From Borrelia duttonii Ly (GTDB taxonomy: Bacteria; Spirochaetota; Spirochaetia; Borreliales; Borreliaceae), in the NCBI RefSeq assembly GCF_000019685.1, contig NC_011229.1:620001-684000 (forward strand): 64,000 nt of DNA, written 5' to 3'. The notes beneath the pieces were generated by a model. It was not told the DNA's origin. It saw only the letters and a list, made by a program, of their open reading frames with translations, and made no database searches. Positions 31,301-41,239 of the stretch are shown piece after piece (the stretch's first letter is position 1; every line of letters begins with the position of its first letter). Made by a program: the position numbers and the translations under genes.

Positions 31301-32590
31301 ATGGCAAGAAGTAAAAGTCAAAAAATTGAAGGGTGTTCTTTTTGTGGTCGTACTAGAGCTGAGGCTGAAGGTAAGATTATTTCAGCAAAGTCTGTTGCCA
31401 TTTGTTTTGAATGTTCTAAAATATGTCATAATCTTTTTAAAGAAGAGTCAGACAAACCAGCAAGTAATAAGGCTCCAAGAGGGCTTCCAACTCCTAAGCA
31501 GCTTAAGAGTCATTTAGATAAGTATATTATTGGGCAAGAAGATGCCAAGAAGGTATTATCTGTTGCTGTTTATAATCATTATAAAAGGATCTTTAAGGGA
31601 AGTAAGCGAGAGACTGGAGTTGAGCTTGAGAAGTCTAATGTACTGCTTGTAGGGCCTACTGGTAGTGGTAAGACATTGCTTGCAAAAAAATTGGCAGCTG
31701 AGATGAATGTTCCATTTGCAATTGCTGATGCTACAACTCTTACTGAAGCTGGATATGTGGGAGAGGATGTTGAGAATATTTTGCTTAAACTAATTCATGC
31801 TGCTAATGGAGATGTGAGTTTTGCAGAAAGAGGTATCATTTATATAGATGAGATAGATAAGATTGCAAAAAAAGGTGAGAATGTTTCAATTACAAGAGAT
31901 GTATCTGGAGAGGGTGTTCAACAGTCTTTACTTAAGATAATTGAAGGTACTATTGCAAATGTTCCACCAAGAGGTGGTAGAAAACATCCTTATGAAGAAA
32001 CTATTGCAATTAATACTCACGATATATTATTTATATGTGGTGGAGCTTTTGTTGGACTTGAAAATATTATTAAGAAAAGAATTAATAGGAGTTTTATTGG
32101 TTTTTCATCTTCTAGTTGTAAGGATACAGGTGGAGATAATTCTTTAAAATATTTAGAAATGGAAGATTTGATTAAATTTGGTCTTATTCCAGAGTTTGTA
32201 GGTAGACTTCCTGTGCATTCTTATCTTGATAAATTAGAAAAAAAAGATTTGATGAAAATATTAGTTGAGCCCGAGAATTCTATTGTAAGGCAATACTATC
32301 ATATGTTTAAGATGGATAATGTTGATCTTTTATTTGAAAAAGATGCTCTTGATGCAATTGCAGAAGAAGCTATGCTTAAAAATACGGGTGCTAGAGGTTT
32401 ACGTTCTATTTTAGAAGAATTACTTAAAGATGTGATGTTTGAAATTCCTTCTAGTAAGCAAATTAAAAAAGTTATTGTGACTAAAGATTCTGTTTTAAAT
32501 ACTAACGTTGAGCCCTTAATTTTAACGGGAAGGCATGTTAATAAGCCTTGGGCAAAAGAACTTTATGAAATCAATTCTAAATCTAATTAA
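31301..32590 (+). CDS. clpX: ATP-dependent Clp unfoldase ClpX
   Basis: Hexameric AAA+ unfoldase that feeds ClpP. 429 residues. Zinc-binding domain C12/C15/C35/C38 (CSFCGR...CFECSK); Walker A GPTGSGKT at 118-125; pore loop GYVGED; Walker [13 protein letters not shown] loop in GGRKHP; sensor 2 in TGARGLRS. All key elements are intact. The downstream lon frame begins inside the last codons of clpX, in another phase, which suggests coupled translation. Confidence 0.97.
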   Translation: MARSKSQKIEGCSFCGRTRAEAEGKIISAKSVAICFECSKICHNLFKEESDKPASNKAPRGLPTPKQLKSHLDKYIIGQEDAKKVLSVAVYNHYKRIFKGSKRETGVELEKSNVLLVGPTGSGKTLLAKKLAAEMNVPFAIADATTLTEAGYVGEDVENILLKLIHAANGDVSFAERGIIYIDEIDKIAKKGENVSITRDVSGEGVQQSLLKIIEGTIANVPPRGGRKHPYEETIAINTHDILFICGGAFVGLENIIKKRINRSFIGFSSSSCKDTGGDNSLKYLEMEDLIKFGLIPEFVGRLPVHSYLDKLEKKDLMKILVEPENSIVRQYYHMFKMDNVDLLFEKDALDAIAEEAMLKNTGARGLRSILEELLKDVMFEIPSSKQIKKVIVTKDSVLNTNVEPLILTGRHVNKPWAKELYEINSKSN

Positions 32591-34973
32591 TGCTAAAAAA
32601 GATGATCTTCCCATTATTCTTGTAAAAGACAATGTTTTTTTTCCCAATGTGTCTTTGTGGGTTAGTCTTGATGATAATGCTTCGATTAATGCAATACATC
32701 AGTCTATGTTAGAAGACAGGTTGATTTTATTTTTTTGTGTTAAGGATCTTGAATCTGTTTCGGCTAATGCTAAGATTAATTTAGATAATTTATATTCTAT
32801 TGGTACTTATTCAAAGATTATTCAGGTTATAAAAGTTACTGAGACTTTGGTAAAAATTTTGGTTGATTTCCATGATAGAGTTGTTCTTAAGAGTATTTTA
32901 AAGAAAAATGATTATTTTAGAGCAAGAGTTGATTTTATATCTGATAAATGTGAATTTAATGGTGAACTTTTTACTTATGCTAAATTTTTAAAAGAGACTT
33001 ATGATACTTACAAATCTTATTTGCCTCCTGCAACATCAAAAGATGATGAGAATGTAAATTTTTTTGATAGTCCGGCTAAATTTGTTGATGTTATAGCTTC
33101 TAATGTAAATTTGGAATATAGAGTTAAAGTAGAACTTTTACAAGAGTTAAATGTTAAGGTTAGAATAGAAAAATTAATCATGAATTTAAATATTGAGACT
33201 GAGCTTTTAATGCTTAAGAAAGATATTAAGAGTAAAGTTAAGTCTAAGCTTGATAAAGGACAAAGAGAATATTTTTTGACTGAACAAGTTAAGGAGATTC
33301 AAAAAAGATTAGGTAAAGATGAGACTGACTATTTTGAGAGATTGAATGTAAAAGATATTCCTAAAGATATTAAATCTAGAATTGAGAGAGAAATATCTAG
33401 ATTGGCTCGTACAAATGCAAATTCACCAGATGTGAATATTATTAGGAATTATATTGAATTATTGCTTGAGTTGCCTTGGAATGAAAATACTGTGATGAAG
33501 AATTCTTTAAAAGAAATTGAGATTATTTTAAAAAATTCTCATTATGGTATGAATGAGGCTAAAGAGAAAATAATGAATTTTTTAGCCGTTTATCATATTA
33601 ATTCTAAAGTCCAAGCTCCTATTTTGTGTCTTGTAGGTCCACCTGGAACTGGAAAAACTTCTGTTGCTTTATCTATTGCTAAATCTCTTTCTAGAGAATT
33701 TGCAAAAATTTCGCTTGGTGGGCTTAGAGATGAGACAGAAATTAGAGGACATCGTAGGTCTTATGTTGGAGCTCTTCCTGGGGTTTTTATTAATGCAATC
33801 AAAGTTGCAGGTAAATCCAATCCTGTTGTTCTTCTTGATGAGATAGATAAAATTAATAGTACTTATAAAGGAAATCCAGAAGCTGCTCTTTTGGAAGTTT
33901 TAGATTCCGAACAAAATACCAGGTTTGTTGATCATTATTTAGAGATTCCTTATGATCTCTCTAATGTGTTGTTTGTGGCAACAGCTAATTCGATAAATGA
34001 AATTTCTAGGCCTCTTCTTGATAGAATGGAGATTATTAAGATAGAAGGGTATTCTTGTGTTGAAAAGTTAGAAATTGCAAAAAATTTTTTGATACCAAAT
34101 ATTATTAAGGAGAGTTGTTTAGGTAAAGTTTATATCAGAATAGAAGATGATGTTATTTTACATATAATTAGAAACTATACTATGGAATCTGGAGTTAGAA
34201 ATTTAAAAAGAGTATTGACCAATTTGTTTAGAACGGTTTTAAGGGAATTTCTTTATAGTTATTCCAAGGAAGATATTATTGAAGGCAATTTTTATTTTCC
34301 AAGTTCCTTGATACATGGTAATAATTTACTCTTTACTCATGATCCTGATATTCGTGGTATTTATAAGATAATTAATATGCATAACTTTCATTGTTATGTA
34401 AATTGTGAAAGTAGGTTTAATTTGATGCGCATTGATTCTTCTGGGTTTGTTTATGGTCTTGCTTGGACAAATTATGGAGGTGCTGTACTTCCTGTTGAAG
34501 CTATTAAGTTTGATAAGAAAGGTGACATTATTTTAACAGGTAGTCTTGGAGCTGTTATGAAAGAAAGTGCACAATTGGCGTATTCTGTTGTTAAAACTTA
34601 TTCTTCAAAACTTAATTTAGATATAAATGAAATTCCAGAAATTCATCTTCATTTTCCAGAGGGAGCTATACCAAAAGATGGACCTTCTGCTGGGATTACT
34701 ATTGCAACAGCTATTGCTTCTGTTTTATCTGATAAAAAAGTACCTTTGGATGTTGCTATGACTGGAGAAGTGACTCTTAAAGGTTCAGTTCTTTCTGTTG
34801 GAGGTATCAAAGAAAAGGTTCTTGCGGCTTATAGAAATGGTATAAATAAAATTATTCTTCCAAGAGATAATGAGAAAGATTATGTTAAGCTTCCAGAAGA
34901 TATTAAAGATAATATTGATGTTAAGTATGTTTCTCATTTAAGAGAAGTATTTGATTATTTAAACATTATTTAA
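32535..34973 (+). CDS. lon: ATP-dependent protease Lon
   Basis: Homo-hexameric protease with AAA+ and serine-lysine peptidase domains for misfolded and regulatory proteins. 812 residues from ATG 32535. N-terminal substrate domain (about 25-220), Walker A GPPGTGKT at 368-375, Walker [10 protein letters not shown], arginine finger region [10 protein letters not shown], catalytic serine S718 in [10 protein letters not shown] and the lysine in [10 protein letters not shown]. The start is open: 32535 follows GGGAAGG closely and overlaps clpX by 56 nt; 32565 ([12 protein letters not shown]) would overlap by 26 nt and begins nearer the conserved domain. B31 has two lon genes; this is the one beside clpX. 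Confidence 0.95.
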   Translation: MLISLGQKNFMKSILNLINAKKDDLPIILVKDNVFFPNVSLWVSLDDNASINAIHQSMLEDRLILFFCVKDLESVSANAKINLDNLYSIGTYSKIIQVIKVTETLVKILVDFHDRVVLKSILKKNDYFRARVDFISDKCEFNGELFTYAKFLKETYDTYKSYLPPATSKDDENVNFFDSPAKFVDVIASNVNLEYRVKVELLQELNVKVRIEKLIMNLNIETELLMLKKDIKSKVKSKLDKGQREYFLTEQVKEIQKRLGKDETDYFERLNVKDIPKDIKSRIEREISRLARTNANSPDVNIIRNYIELLLELPWNENTVMKNSLKEIEIILKNSHYGMNEAKEKIMNFLAVYHINSKVQAPILCLVGPPGTGKTSVALSIAKSLSREFAKISLGGLRDETEIRGHRRSYVGALPGVFINAIKVAGKSNPVVLLDEIDKINSTYKGNPEAALLEVLDSEQNTRFVDHYLEIPYDLSNVLFVATANSINEISRPLLDRMEIIKIEGYSCVEKLEIAKNFLIPNIIKESCLGKVYIRIEDDVILHIIRNYTMESGVRNLKRVLTNLFRTVLREFLYSYSKEDIIEGNFYFPSSLIHGNNLLFTHDPDIRGIYKIINMHNFHCYVNCESRFNLMRIDSSGFVYGLAWTNYGGAVLPVEAIKFDKKGDIILTGSLGAVMKESAQLAYSVVKTYSSKLNLDINEIPEIHLHFPEGAIPKDGPSAGITIATAIASVLSDKKVPLDVAMTGEVTLKGSVLSVGGIKEKVLAAYRNGINKIILPRDNEKDYVKLPEDIKDNIDVKYVSHLREVFDYLNII

Positions 34974-35007
34974 AGTTTATGTGATAAAATTTATTAAAGG
35001 AGGGGCT

Positions 35008-35154
35008 ATGAAAGATGGAATTAGAAAACCTTCAGGCAGTAGGGCATCTTTGAATTTTCAAGGCACTATTAAAAACCCAACAAAAAATAACTTTTTAAAC
35101 TTTTCAAATAGCAACTTTGGTAAGAATTTTACTAAAAAAAAGAAAGGTAAATAG
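35008..35154 (+). CDS. Small basic protein, 48 residues, unknown function
   Basis: ATG 35008-35010 follows a textbook AAAGGAGG (34996-35003) and opens 48 codons: MKDGIRKPSGSRASLNFQ, then a middle rich in Asn/Phe/Ser, and a lysine-rich end KNFTKKKKGK. The strong ribosome binding site, the position directly behind lon and the stop codon inside the terminator hairpin all support a real gene. B31 lists a small gene in the same place (from memory). High positive charge suggests contact with nucleic acid, ribosome or membrane lipid; nothing in the sequence decides. Confidence 0.75.
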   Translation: MKDGIRKPSGSRASLNFQGTIKNPTKNNFLNFSNSNFGKNFTKKKKGK

Positions 35155-35176
35155 CATGACTAGAGTCATGCTATTT
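35149..35176. terminator. Terminator hairpin between the small basic protein gene and rpsD
   Basis: AAATAGCATGAC - TAGA - GTCATGCTATTT is a perfect 12-bp stem with a 4-nt loop. On the minus strand it is followed by ACCTTTCTTTTTTTT, so it fits rpsD termination best. It overlaps the stop codon of the plus-strand small gene. Confidence 0.8.
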
Positions 35177-35182
35177 GTTACA

Positions 35183-35809
35183 TTACGCTCTCTTGGAATA
35201 ATATTCTACAATCATTTGTTCATTTGCAAGAGTAGGTATTTCATCTCTTGATGGAGTTCGAATTATTTTGACATTGAGGGCGTCAGCGTTTACTTCTATC
35301 CAATCTGGTAATTTTCTAAGAGTAGATGTTTTTTCTATATTAGACCTGACTAATTTTTTTAAGCTATCTTTTTCCTTTACTTGTATTATATCGTTTGCTC
35401 TTAAAGTAATGGATGGGATTGTAACTCTTCTTCCATTAAGTATAATAATGCCATGTGAAACTATTTGTCTTGCATGAGCTCTTGAAATGGCAAATCCAGC
35501 TCGATAAACAATATTGTCAATCCTTCTCTCAAGTAATGCCAAGAGATTGTCACCAGTGACTCCGTGTTGTCTTCTTGCTTCTTTAAAAACATTAGTGAGT
35601 TGCCTTTCACTAACACCATAAGTAAACTTTACCTTTTGTTTTTCTATTAATTGTTTTCCATATTCTGTAACTTTAGTTCGCCTAGATCTTCCATGCATTC
35701 CAGGTGGATTGGGTTTTTTTTTTAGTAATTTGTCATATTTTGGCTGTTCAAAGATATTAACCCCAAATCGTCTAACCAATTTTCCTTTAGCTATACTTTT
35801 CCTGTTCAT
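35183..35809 (-). CDS. rpsD: 30S ribosomal protein S4
   Basis: Primary 16S rRNA-binding protein that nucleates 30S assembly. 208 residues, typical. Opening RGKLVRRFGVN-like (KGKLVRRFGVNIFEQPKY); S4 RNA-binding domain around LERRIDNIVYRAGFA and ARQIVSHGIIILNGRRVTIPS. The usual N-terminal zinc cysteines of some S4 proteins are absent (C- form). It lies 18 nt behind initiator tRNA on the same strand, away from the ribosomal-protein operons, as a stand-alone tRNA-rpsD unit. Confidence 0.97.
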   Translation of the reverse strand: MNRKSIAKGKLVRRFGVNIFEQPKYDKLLKKKPNPPGMHGRSRRTKVTEYGKQLIEKQKVKFTYGVSERQLTNVFKEARRQHGVTGDNLLALLERRIDNIVYRAGFAISRAHARQIVSHGIIILNGRRVTIPSITLRANDIIQVKEKDSLKKLVRSNIEKTSTLRKLPDWIEVNADALNVKIIRTPSRDEIPTLANEQMIVEYYSKRA

Positions 35810-35827
35810 TAATTCCTCACATTTAAA

Positions 35828-35901
35828 TAGCAGGGACAGGACTTGAACCTGCGATCTTCGGGTTATGAGCCCGACGAGCTACCCAGCTGCTCCACCCTGC
35901 G
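35828..35901 (-). tRNA. Initiator tRNA-fMet (CAT)
   Basis: Minus-strand cloverleaf CGCAGGG...CCCTGCT with anticodon loop CTCATAA (CAT). Three G-C pairs end the anticodon stem (TCGGG/CCCGA) and the first acceptor pair is a C1-U72 mismatch; both are hallmarks of the initiator. Discriminator A. It heads the rpsD transcript. Confidence 0.95.
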
Positions 35902-35912
35902 TCTTGAAACAT

Positions 35913-35942
35913 AGTCTAACATAATTTTGTTTGTAGTGTCAA
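35913..35942 (-). promoter_or_regulatory. Promoter of tRNA-fMet/rpsD
   Basis: Minus-strand TTGACA (35937-35942 complement) and, 18 nt on, TAGACT (35913-35918 complement), about 12 nt before the tRNA. The -35 box is perfect; the -10 box is weak. Confidence 0.6.
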
Positions 35943-35956
35943 TTAATTTTATATTC

Positions 35957-37225
35957 TTATATTAATATATGTGTTTCGCATATTTCTTGATGACATTCTT
36001 TGATTGTATGTTTTATTTTATCTACTTTTTGTATTAACTTTTCTAAGTTATCTTCATACTTTAAATCTAGTTTGATGTAAAGATTTATTTCATTTCCTTG
36101 ATGATAAAAATTCAGTTCTCTAAAATTGATATTAATATTTTTTAATGTATTTTTTATTTCTCTTTTTAAGTTTATGTTTTGTTTTGAGAGAAGATGATTT
36201 GCATTGTCGATAATTACGTGTAATCCTTCTTTAATCATTATAAAGCCAATACATATGGATATTATTTTGTCAAAACCTGTCCATACATAAGTTGCAAGTA
36301 ATAAACTTAATGTGGTACCTCCATGAGAGAATATGCAATTCTTGTCGGATGATGATAATGCTAGAAGTAAGTAATTGTTATATCTTTTACCGATTTGGAA
36401 TTTTACTACATGCTCGATTATCTTTACTAAAAAGAATATAAAAGGTATTAATGGTATCCAAATGCTTTTTTTAAAAGAATTATTTGAAAATATTTCTAAT
36501 ATGTTTTTTTTACTATGATGTTCATGATTCATATGCAGTTCAGGTTCTTTGTGAAAATCGATTATTTGATTTAGTCCTGTTGAGTTTATAAATATTGTAA
36601 ATCCTGAGATTATTATGGCGATTCCTATAATTAATGCTATTAGATTTTCCATTTTTTTATATCCGTAAGGATAATGAATTGTTTCTGGTTTATTTGTAAT
36701 TTTTAAACTAAAATATGTAATTGTCGATAAAATGAAATCCGATGTAACATGAAGTGCATCTGCTATGAGAGCAAATGAATTAAAAAGAATGCCAACGGTA
36801 AGTTTAGATGTTATTGATGCTACTTCTGCTAGTACTGAAATTAATCCTATTCTCATAATTATTGTATCTTTTTTTATTTCATGAGTTAAATCTTTTTCGT
36901 ATTCATTATTGTTATTGACAAATCCTAAATTTTTAAGCTCTTCTTTGATATCATTGATTTTGCATAATATCTTGTGTATTTTATTTTTTTTTCCATAGTG
37001 GATTAGATTACGAATTAATATTTTTTCTATTCCTTCTGAGTGAAAATTTGGATCCATATAAAAATTATTGATTTGAATTTCTTTATCTTGTATTTTTGCT
37101 TTTAAATATGAAATCGCATTAACGTTATTTTCTATATAAATTATATAAATTTCATTTTTTTGTAGGTTTTCAAGATTGAATTGAGTGCATTTATTGATAT
37201 TTTTGCTATTAATTATTTTAATCAT
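35957..37225 (-). CDS. Cation diffusion facilitator with N-terminal GNAT-like domain
   Basis: 422 residues with two parts. Residues 1 to about 120 look like a GNAT acetyltransferase fold: strands with EIQINNFYMDPNFHSEGIEK, a helix ILIRNLIHYGKKNKI, and the family ending ELKNLGFV. The acetyl-CoA loop is degenerate (HSEGIEK where Q/RxxGxG/A is usual). From about 125 on it is a CDF metal exporter: six membrane helices, NSFALIADALHVTSDF with the helix-2 metal residues, a His-rich loop HMNHEHHS between helices 4 and 5, and a soluble C-terminal domain. In helix 5 the expected HxxxD reads HGGTT. Likely Zn/Mn/Co export, but both domains deviate from the standard. Confidence 0.8.
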   Translation of the reverse strand: MIKIINSKNINKCTQFNLENLQKNEIYIIYIENNVNAISYLKAKIQDKEIQINNFYMDPNFHSEGIEKILIRNLIHYGKKNKIHKILCKINDIKEELKNLGFVNNNNEYEKDLTHEIKKDTIIMRIGLISVLAEVASITSKLTVGILFNSFALIADALHVTSDFILSTITYFSLKITNKPETIHYPYGYKKMENLIALIIGIAIIISGFTIFINSTGLNQIIDFHKEPELHMNHEHHSKKNILEIFSNNSFKKSIWIPLIPFIFFLVKIIEHVVKFQIGKRYNNYLLLALSSSDKNCIFSHGGTTLSLLLATYVWTGFDKIISICIGFIMIKEGLHVIIDNANHLLSKQNINLKREIKNTLKNININFRELNFYHQGNEINLYIKLDLKYEDNLEKLIQKVDKIKHTIKECHQEICETHILI

Positions 37226-37341
37226 ATTTGCACTTTTCCTTTAGTTTATTGCATAATCCTATTATGTGTAAAGATAACATTATTTTTTTTAATATTCAAT
37301 TAATTTCATTATATCACTAAAGGGAATTGGAGGGATGTCTT

Positions 37342-37710
37342 ATGTTGCAATCTCAATTATTTGTTAAAAAATGCAAAAGATGTATTTCTAAAGATGAAGT
37401 TTTAATGAATAATGTAAAGAATGTCGAAAATGTTTTTTACGATTTTCTTAAAGTTTTTGATAAAAAAGCTTTAGAGAATATGTTTAATTATTATTATGAA
37501 AATTTTGATTTTGATAAAGGAATATATGATTTTATTGATAAATTTATTCCAATGATTGATTTTTTGTCATTAGAAATTTTGGAACATGAATTTAATTTTG
37601 ATGAGAAAAGAATTATTTTAGATATTTTTGATGCATCTGCATGTACTATGAAATCCAATCAGTTAAGCGAGTTTGCAAAGGCTATCGTTTCTCTTGGTAT
37701 TTTGAGTTGA
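37342..37710 (+). CDS. Hypothetical protein, 122 residues
   Basis: I do not recognise this protein. ATG 37342 follows TTGGAGGG with 8-nt spacing; the frame upstream to a TTG at 37327 is rejected because the ribosome binding site lies inside it. It opens MLQSQLFVKKCKRCISKDE, with one CxxC (KKCKRC), and continues as an acidic, helical, Phe/Asp-rich sequence without membrane segments or signal peptide. The gene stands alone between divergent and convergent neighbours (CDF and cdd). B31 has a hypothetical gene in this position (from memory), so the frame is probably conserved. Confidence 0.75.
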   Translation: MLQSQLFVKKCKRCISKDEVLMNNVKNVENVFYDFLKVFDKKALENMFNYYYENFDFDKGIYDFIDKFIPMIDFLSLEILEHEFNFDEKRIILDIFDASACTMKSNQLSEFAKAIVSLGILS

Positions 37711-37745
37711 TATTGAGACTTAATTTTTTATATAAGATTTATATG

Positions 37746-38201
37746 TCATGTTGTTTTATTTGCTTTAAATATTTTTGATAGTTCTTCTTTATTGAATGGA
37801 AATTTAAGTAGATCGTTGAGTGTGTAAATTTTAAAAACTTTTTTATTCATGTTAAATTGATTAGGATCTGTTATTAATATTTTAGTATCTTCTTCAAAAA
37901 ATTCTGACATTACTTGACGACATATTGCGCATGGGACACTTGCTGGGATTGTTGTGACTAATATGAAATCTATTTTTTGGACTCCAACAGATGATATCAT
38001 GTTTATTATTGCAGCTTGTTCTGCACATCTAGTTGCTCCAAAGCTTGCGTTTTCAATATTTGAACCTTGAAAAAATAAATTGTCTTTAGTTTTAATACAA
38101 GCTCCAACTTTAAATTTTGAGTAAGGAGAATATGCGTTATTTCTTGCAGTTTCAGCTAATTGAAATGCTTTTATAATTGCATCCTGTCCATTATCATTCA
38201 T
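37746..38201 (-). CDS. cdd: Cytidine deaminase
   Basis: Zinc enzyme that turns cytidine and deoxycytidine to uridine forms, part of nucleoside salvage in an organism that cannot make pyrimidines. 151 residues, so of the small homotetrameric type. Motifs: substrate site NIENASFGATRCAEQ with C59-A60-E61 (first zinc cysteine and catalytic Glu) and PCAICRQ with C91 and C94. AGGTTTTATAAATG upstream gives a weak ribosome binding site. Monocistronic by position: the neighbours on both sides run the other way. Confidence 0.96.
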   Translation of the reverse strand: MNDNGQDAIIKAFQLAETARNNAYSPYSKFKVGACIKTKDNLFFQGSNIENASFGATRCAEQAAIINMISSVGVQKIDFILVTTIPASVPCAICRQVMSEFFEEDTKILITDPNQFNMNKKVFKIYTLNDLLKFPFNKEELSKIFKANKTT

Positions 38202-38324
38202 TTATAAAACCTCTTGAATTTATAACGTATTCAATTATAACATAATGTTTATAATTTTATATTAAAATATTGTAAAATGTTTAATTATGAGATGTAATTA
38301 TTGATTTATGTGAAAGGTTTGTTA

Positions 38325-39293
38325 ATGTTTTTTATGATTGATGTTATTGAATTTATTAAAAAGTATGACAATTTTATCATTGTTGGGCATAAGGATCCCG
38401 ATTTTGATTGTATAGGTTCATCTTTGGCGTTAGCTTCTTTTTTGCGCAGAATAGGCAAAGGAATTATTCTGTTAAATGAAGGTCCATTTGTGAGAAAGGA
38501 AATAATTCCTTTTAAAGAGAAGTTTTTGTCTAAATGGCCGAATGTTAATTTGTTAGATTATGCTGTTATTATTTTGGATTGCTCCGTATTTGATCGCATT
38601 GGAGATGAATTTGTTTTTTATGTAAAAGATATGCCTATTCTTGTTATTGATCATCATTCCTCAGGAGACAAATTGGATACCCTTGGATATATTGATTCTG
38701 GTGCACCTTCAACAACTTTTTTGATTGAAAAATTAATTAGAGCATTTGGATATGAAGTTACTAAGGAAGAGGCATGGTATATTTTAGTGGGGTTTTGTAC
38801 AGATACAGGATTTTTTAGATTTATTTCAAGAGATGATCCTGCACCCTTTGAAATGGTATCTAGACTTGTATCTAAAGGCTTGATTCTTAAAGATATTTAT
38901 AATTATATTGAATCTGTTAAAAGTTTAGCCTCAATAGATGTGCTTAGTATGATGCTAAATAATCTTAGAACATATTTTGATGGTAAGGTATTGTTAACGG
39001 TTTTACCCTTTAATGCTAAGAGAGACAATAATGTTAGTGGAGTTAATGAACTATTTTATTCACTTCTTGCTAATGTAGAAAATAATGAAATATTAATTAT
39101 TTTGAAAGAAATAGAAGATGGTTCTATTTTAGCAGGACTTCGTTCTAAGGAATATTTTGACGTGGGAGAACTTGCAAAATATTTTGGAGGAGGGGGACAT
39201 AAACATGCTAGTGGATTTAAGATTAAAAATACTGCTTTAAACCTTTTAGAAAATCAAATAATTGCATATATTAAAGATGCTATTAATTCTTGA
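38325..39293 (+). CDS. dhhP: DHH/DHHA1 phosphodiesterase DhhP (cyclic di-AMP)
   Basis: NrnA/GdpP-like enzyme; the B. burgdorferi orthologue DhhP has been reported to hydrolyse cyclic di-AMP and to be needed for growth and virulence. 322 residues from ATG 38325, which follows AAAGG; the frame is open from a TTG at 38301. Metal-site motifs: [13 protein letters not shown] with H22, D24 and D28; DHH at 109-111 in [11 protein letters not shown]-terminal [11 protein letters not shown] of DHHA1, which binds the substrate. It is cytoplasmic, with no membrane helix, unlike GdpP. Its 3' end overlaps the convergent GH3 gene by 11 nt. Confidence 0.93.
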   Translation: MFFMIDVIEFIKKYDNFIIVGHKDPDFDCIGSSLALASFLRRIGKGIILLNEGPFVRKEIIPFKEKFLSKWPNVNLLDYAVIILDCSVFDRIGDEFVFYVKDMPILVIDHHSSGDKLDTLGYIDSGAPSTTFLIEKLIRAFGYEVTKEEAWYILVGFCTDTGFFRFISRDDPAPFEMVSRLVSKGLILKDIYNYIESVKSLASIDVLSMMLNNLRTYFDGKVLLTVLPFNAKRDNNVSGVNELFYSLLANVENNEILIILKEIEDGSILAGLRSKEYFDVGELAKYFGGGGHKHASGFKIKNTALNLLENQIIAYIKDAINS

Positions 39294-40938
39294 GATTCAT
39301 TAAAGGTATTTGTCCTTTTGGATTAAAATCTTCTGTTAAAGTTAAAAATCCAGATTTAAATGATAGTGTTGTAGTTCCATATACTACTACTATGTTTTCT
39401 ATCCAGTTCAGTTGTTTAATGTGTTGGGGGGTAAGAGATACAATGATGCTTATTTTATTTTTATATTCTTTTAAATTTTTTATGTACTCTAAACTAGCAG
39501 GTGTTGATACATTAAAAATAACTTGTTCATATTGTGCAATTAAATTTTTTATTTCTTTTAATTGTGTGGTATTTATGCTATTTAGTGGATAATAATTATA
39601 ATAATAGCCATAACTATTTTGAAATATTTTTTTACCTTCTTTAATCATTGTATTATAAGGTGATATTAATAGCGTTTTTTTATGCTTTGATATTTTTTTT
39701 GATAGTTTTATTTTTGTTATACTTCTTAATGTATTTTGTTCAAAAAAAAATTCAGCTTCTTTAGTAGGTATTTCTTTAGCATTGTCATATTTTGGGAAAA
39801 GTTCTTCTTTGTTTCTTTTTTCTTTTAGATATTCTAATTTTATTCTAAGTATTCTTTTGTTAGATTTAATAATGTTTTCTTTTATTGTATTGTCTTTTTG
39901 CATGAGGTTTAATAGTTGATTGTAAGCATTATTTTGTATATCTTCATTTAATGATATTAATAAAATATCAGTTTCTGTTCTAATAATTCGTTCAATTGTG
40001 TCATAAATGCTTTCATTTTGATATCTTACTGCATTCATTAGTAGGTCGTCTGTTATTATTAAATTGTCGTATTTTAAGTCTTGCCTAAGAATTTCCTTGA
40101 TAATTTTAGTTGATGAGGATGCAGGTATTTCTTTTCCGTTTGTAAGCATTGGATATGCTAAGTGTCCGCTCATAATCATTGGAATGTTTTCTTGTATTAG
40201 TATTTTATATGGCAGCAATTCATTTGTTTTAATTTCTTTTAAATCGGAATTGATTATTGGCATTTTTATATGAGAATCAATAACAGTATTGCCATGTCCG
40301 GGAAAATGTTTTGCTGTTGAGATGATGCCTGCTTGTTTTTGTCCTTTATAGAAAGCCAATGCAAATAGAGATACGATTTGTGGATTATTTGAATATGTTC
40401 TTGGGCCTATTATGAAATTTTCTTCATTACTGTAAATATCTGTTATTGGGGCAAAATTTATGTTAATTCCAAGTTGTTTTAATTCATTTGCTATATGATA
40501 TCCAGTAAAGTAGGCATCATTTGGTGATAAAGTTGCTGTGATTCCAAGATTTCCTATTGTTTTTGATGTTTTAAGTTTTATATGTTGTGTCCATCCACCT
40601 TCTTGATCTGTTGCTATAAATAAGGGAATTTTAAATCTATTCTTTTGAGAAATTGTTTGTGCTTTATTTATACTTTCTATTAAGTTGTATAAATTTTTTG
40701 CATTCCATCCAAAAATTTTGATTCCACCTAAATTTTTTTCTTTGATGAAGTTTAGGGTGAAGTTTGTTATTTTTTCTTTTGGATAACTTATCATAAACAT
40801 TTGTCCCAATAATTCTTTGTCATTCATTTGACTTACTATTTGTTCTATTAGTTTTTCTTTATTTTCTGTACTCCAAAAGTCATAACAAAAACAATTATTA
40901 TTAATTAAAAAAACAATTATATAAATAATTTTTTTCAT
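39283..40938 (-). CDS. Family 3 glycoside hydrolase (beta-N-acetylhexosaminidase/NagZ-like)
   Basis: 551 residues. N-terminal hydrophobic stretch (about 1-18) suggests export. The GH3 barrel shows [12 protein letters not shown], the NagZ hallmark [16 protein letters not shown] (loop histidine and acid-base pair) and the nucleophile region [14 protein letters not shown] second alpha/beta domain (about 380-551) follows, as in two-domain GH3 enzymes; NagZ of E. coli lacks it. Likely removes GlcNAc from peptidoglycan fragments or chitin-derived saccharides, which tick-borne Borrelia can use. B31 calls the gene beta-glucosidase; the KHFPGHG motif speaks for hexosaminidase. No lipobox is convincing despite the cysteines at 16 and 18. 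Confidence 0.9.
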   Translation of the reverse strand: MKKIIYIIVFLINNNCFCYDFWSTENKEKLIEQIVSQMNDKELLGQMFMISYPKEKITNFTLNFIKEKNLGGIKIFGWNAKNLYNLIESINKAQTISQKNRFKIPLFIATDQEGGWTQHIKLKTSKTIGNLGITATLSPNDAYFTGYHIANELKQLGININFAPITDIYSNEENFIIGPRTYSNNPQIVSLFALAFYKGQKQAGIISTAKHFPGHGNTVIDSHIKMPIINSDLKEIKTNELLPYKILIQENIPMIMSGHLAYPMLTNGKEIPASSSTKIIKEILRQDLKYDNLIITDDLLMNAVRYQNESIYDTIERIIRTETDILLISLNEDIQNNAYNQLLNLMQKDNTIKENIIKSNKRILRIKLEYLKEKRNKEELFPKYDNAKEIPTKEAEFFFEQNTLRSITKIKLSKKISKHKKTLLISPYNTMIKEGKKIFQNSYGYYYNYYPLNSINTTQLKEIKNLIAQYEQVIFNVSTPASLEYIKNLKEYKNKISIIVSLTPQHIKQLNWIENIVVVYGTTTLSFKSGFLTLTEDFNPKGQIPLMNLKN

Positions 40939-41107
40939 TTGAAACCATACTAATCTTTTTTTGATTCATAAGTATATCATATTGTTTTAAGTTTACTTAT
41001 TTCAAGTTCCTTATTATTTTAAAATTTTTTGAATATATTGTAATTATAAATTAATTATTATTTCCAATTTATATCAAATGTTTTGTTTGTTGATAGTACT
41101 ATTTATA

Positions 41108-41136
41108 TTGACAAAATATCTTTGAATTTATACACT
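41108..41136 (+). promoter_or_regulatory. Promoter of tRNA(CAT)
   Basis: TTGACA (41108-41113), exactly 17 nt, TACACT (41131-41136), 13 nt before the tRNA 5' end. The perfect -35 box and spacing make this a confident sigma70 promoter; the DJ-1-like gene 16 nt behind the tRNA probably shares it. Confidence 0.78.
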
Positions 41137-41149
41137 TTAATGGCTACAG

Positions 41150-41223
41150 GCTGATGTAGCTCAGTTGGTTAGAGCATTCGGCTCATATCCGAGAGGTCGT
41201 GGGTTCAAATCCCTCCATCAGCA
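41150..41223 (+). tRNA. tRNA with anticodon CAT (elongator Met or Ile2)
   Basis: Acceptor GCTGATG pairs perfectly with CATCAGC; anticodon loop CTCATAT (CAT); T stem has a T-T mismatch (GTGGG/CCCTC). G1-C72 pairing rules out the initiator. Whether it is elongator Met or the lysidine-modified Ile2 cannot be decided by eye. Confidence 0.93.
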
Positions 41224-41239
41224 TTAAGGAGTTTGTATT

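Noticed and set aside
39283-40938. Lipoprotein signal in the GH3 enzyme (cysteines 16 and 18)
   Set aside because: Residues before the cysteines are Asn-rich (INNNC), not a lipobox.
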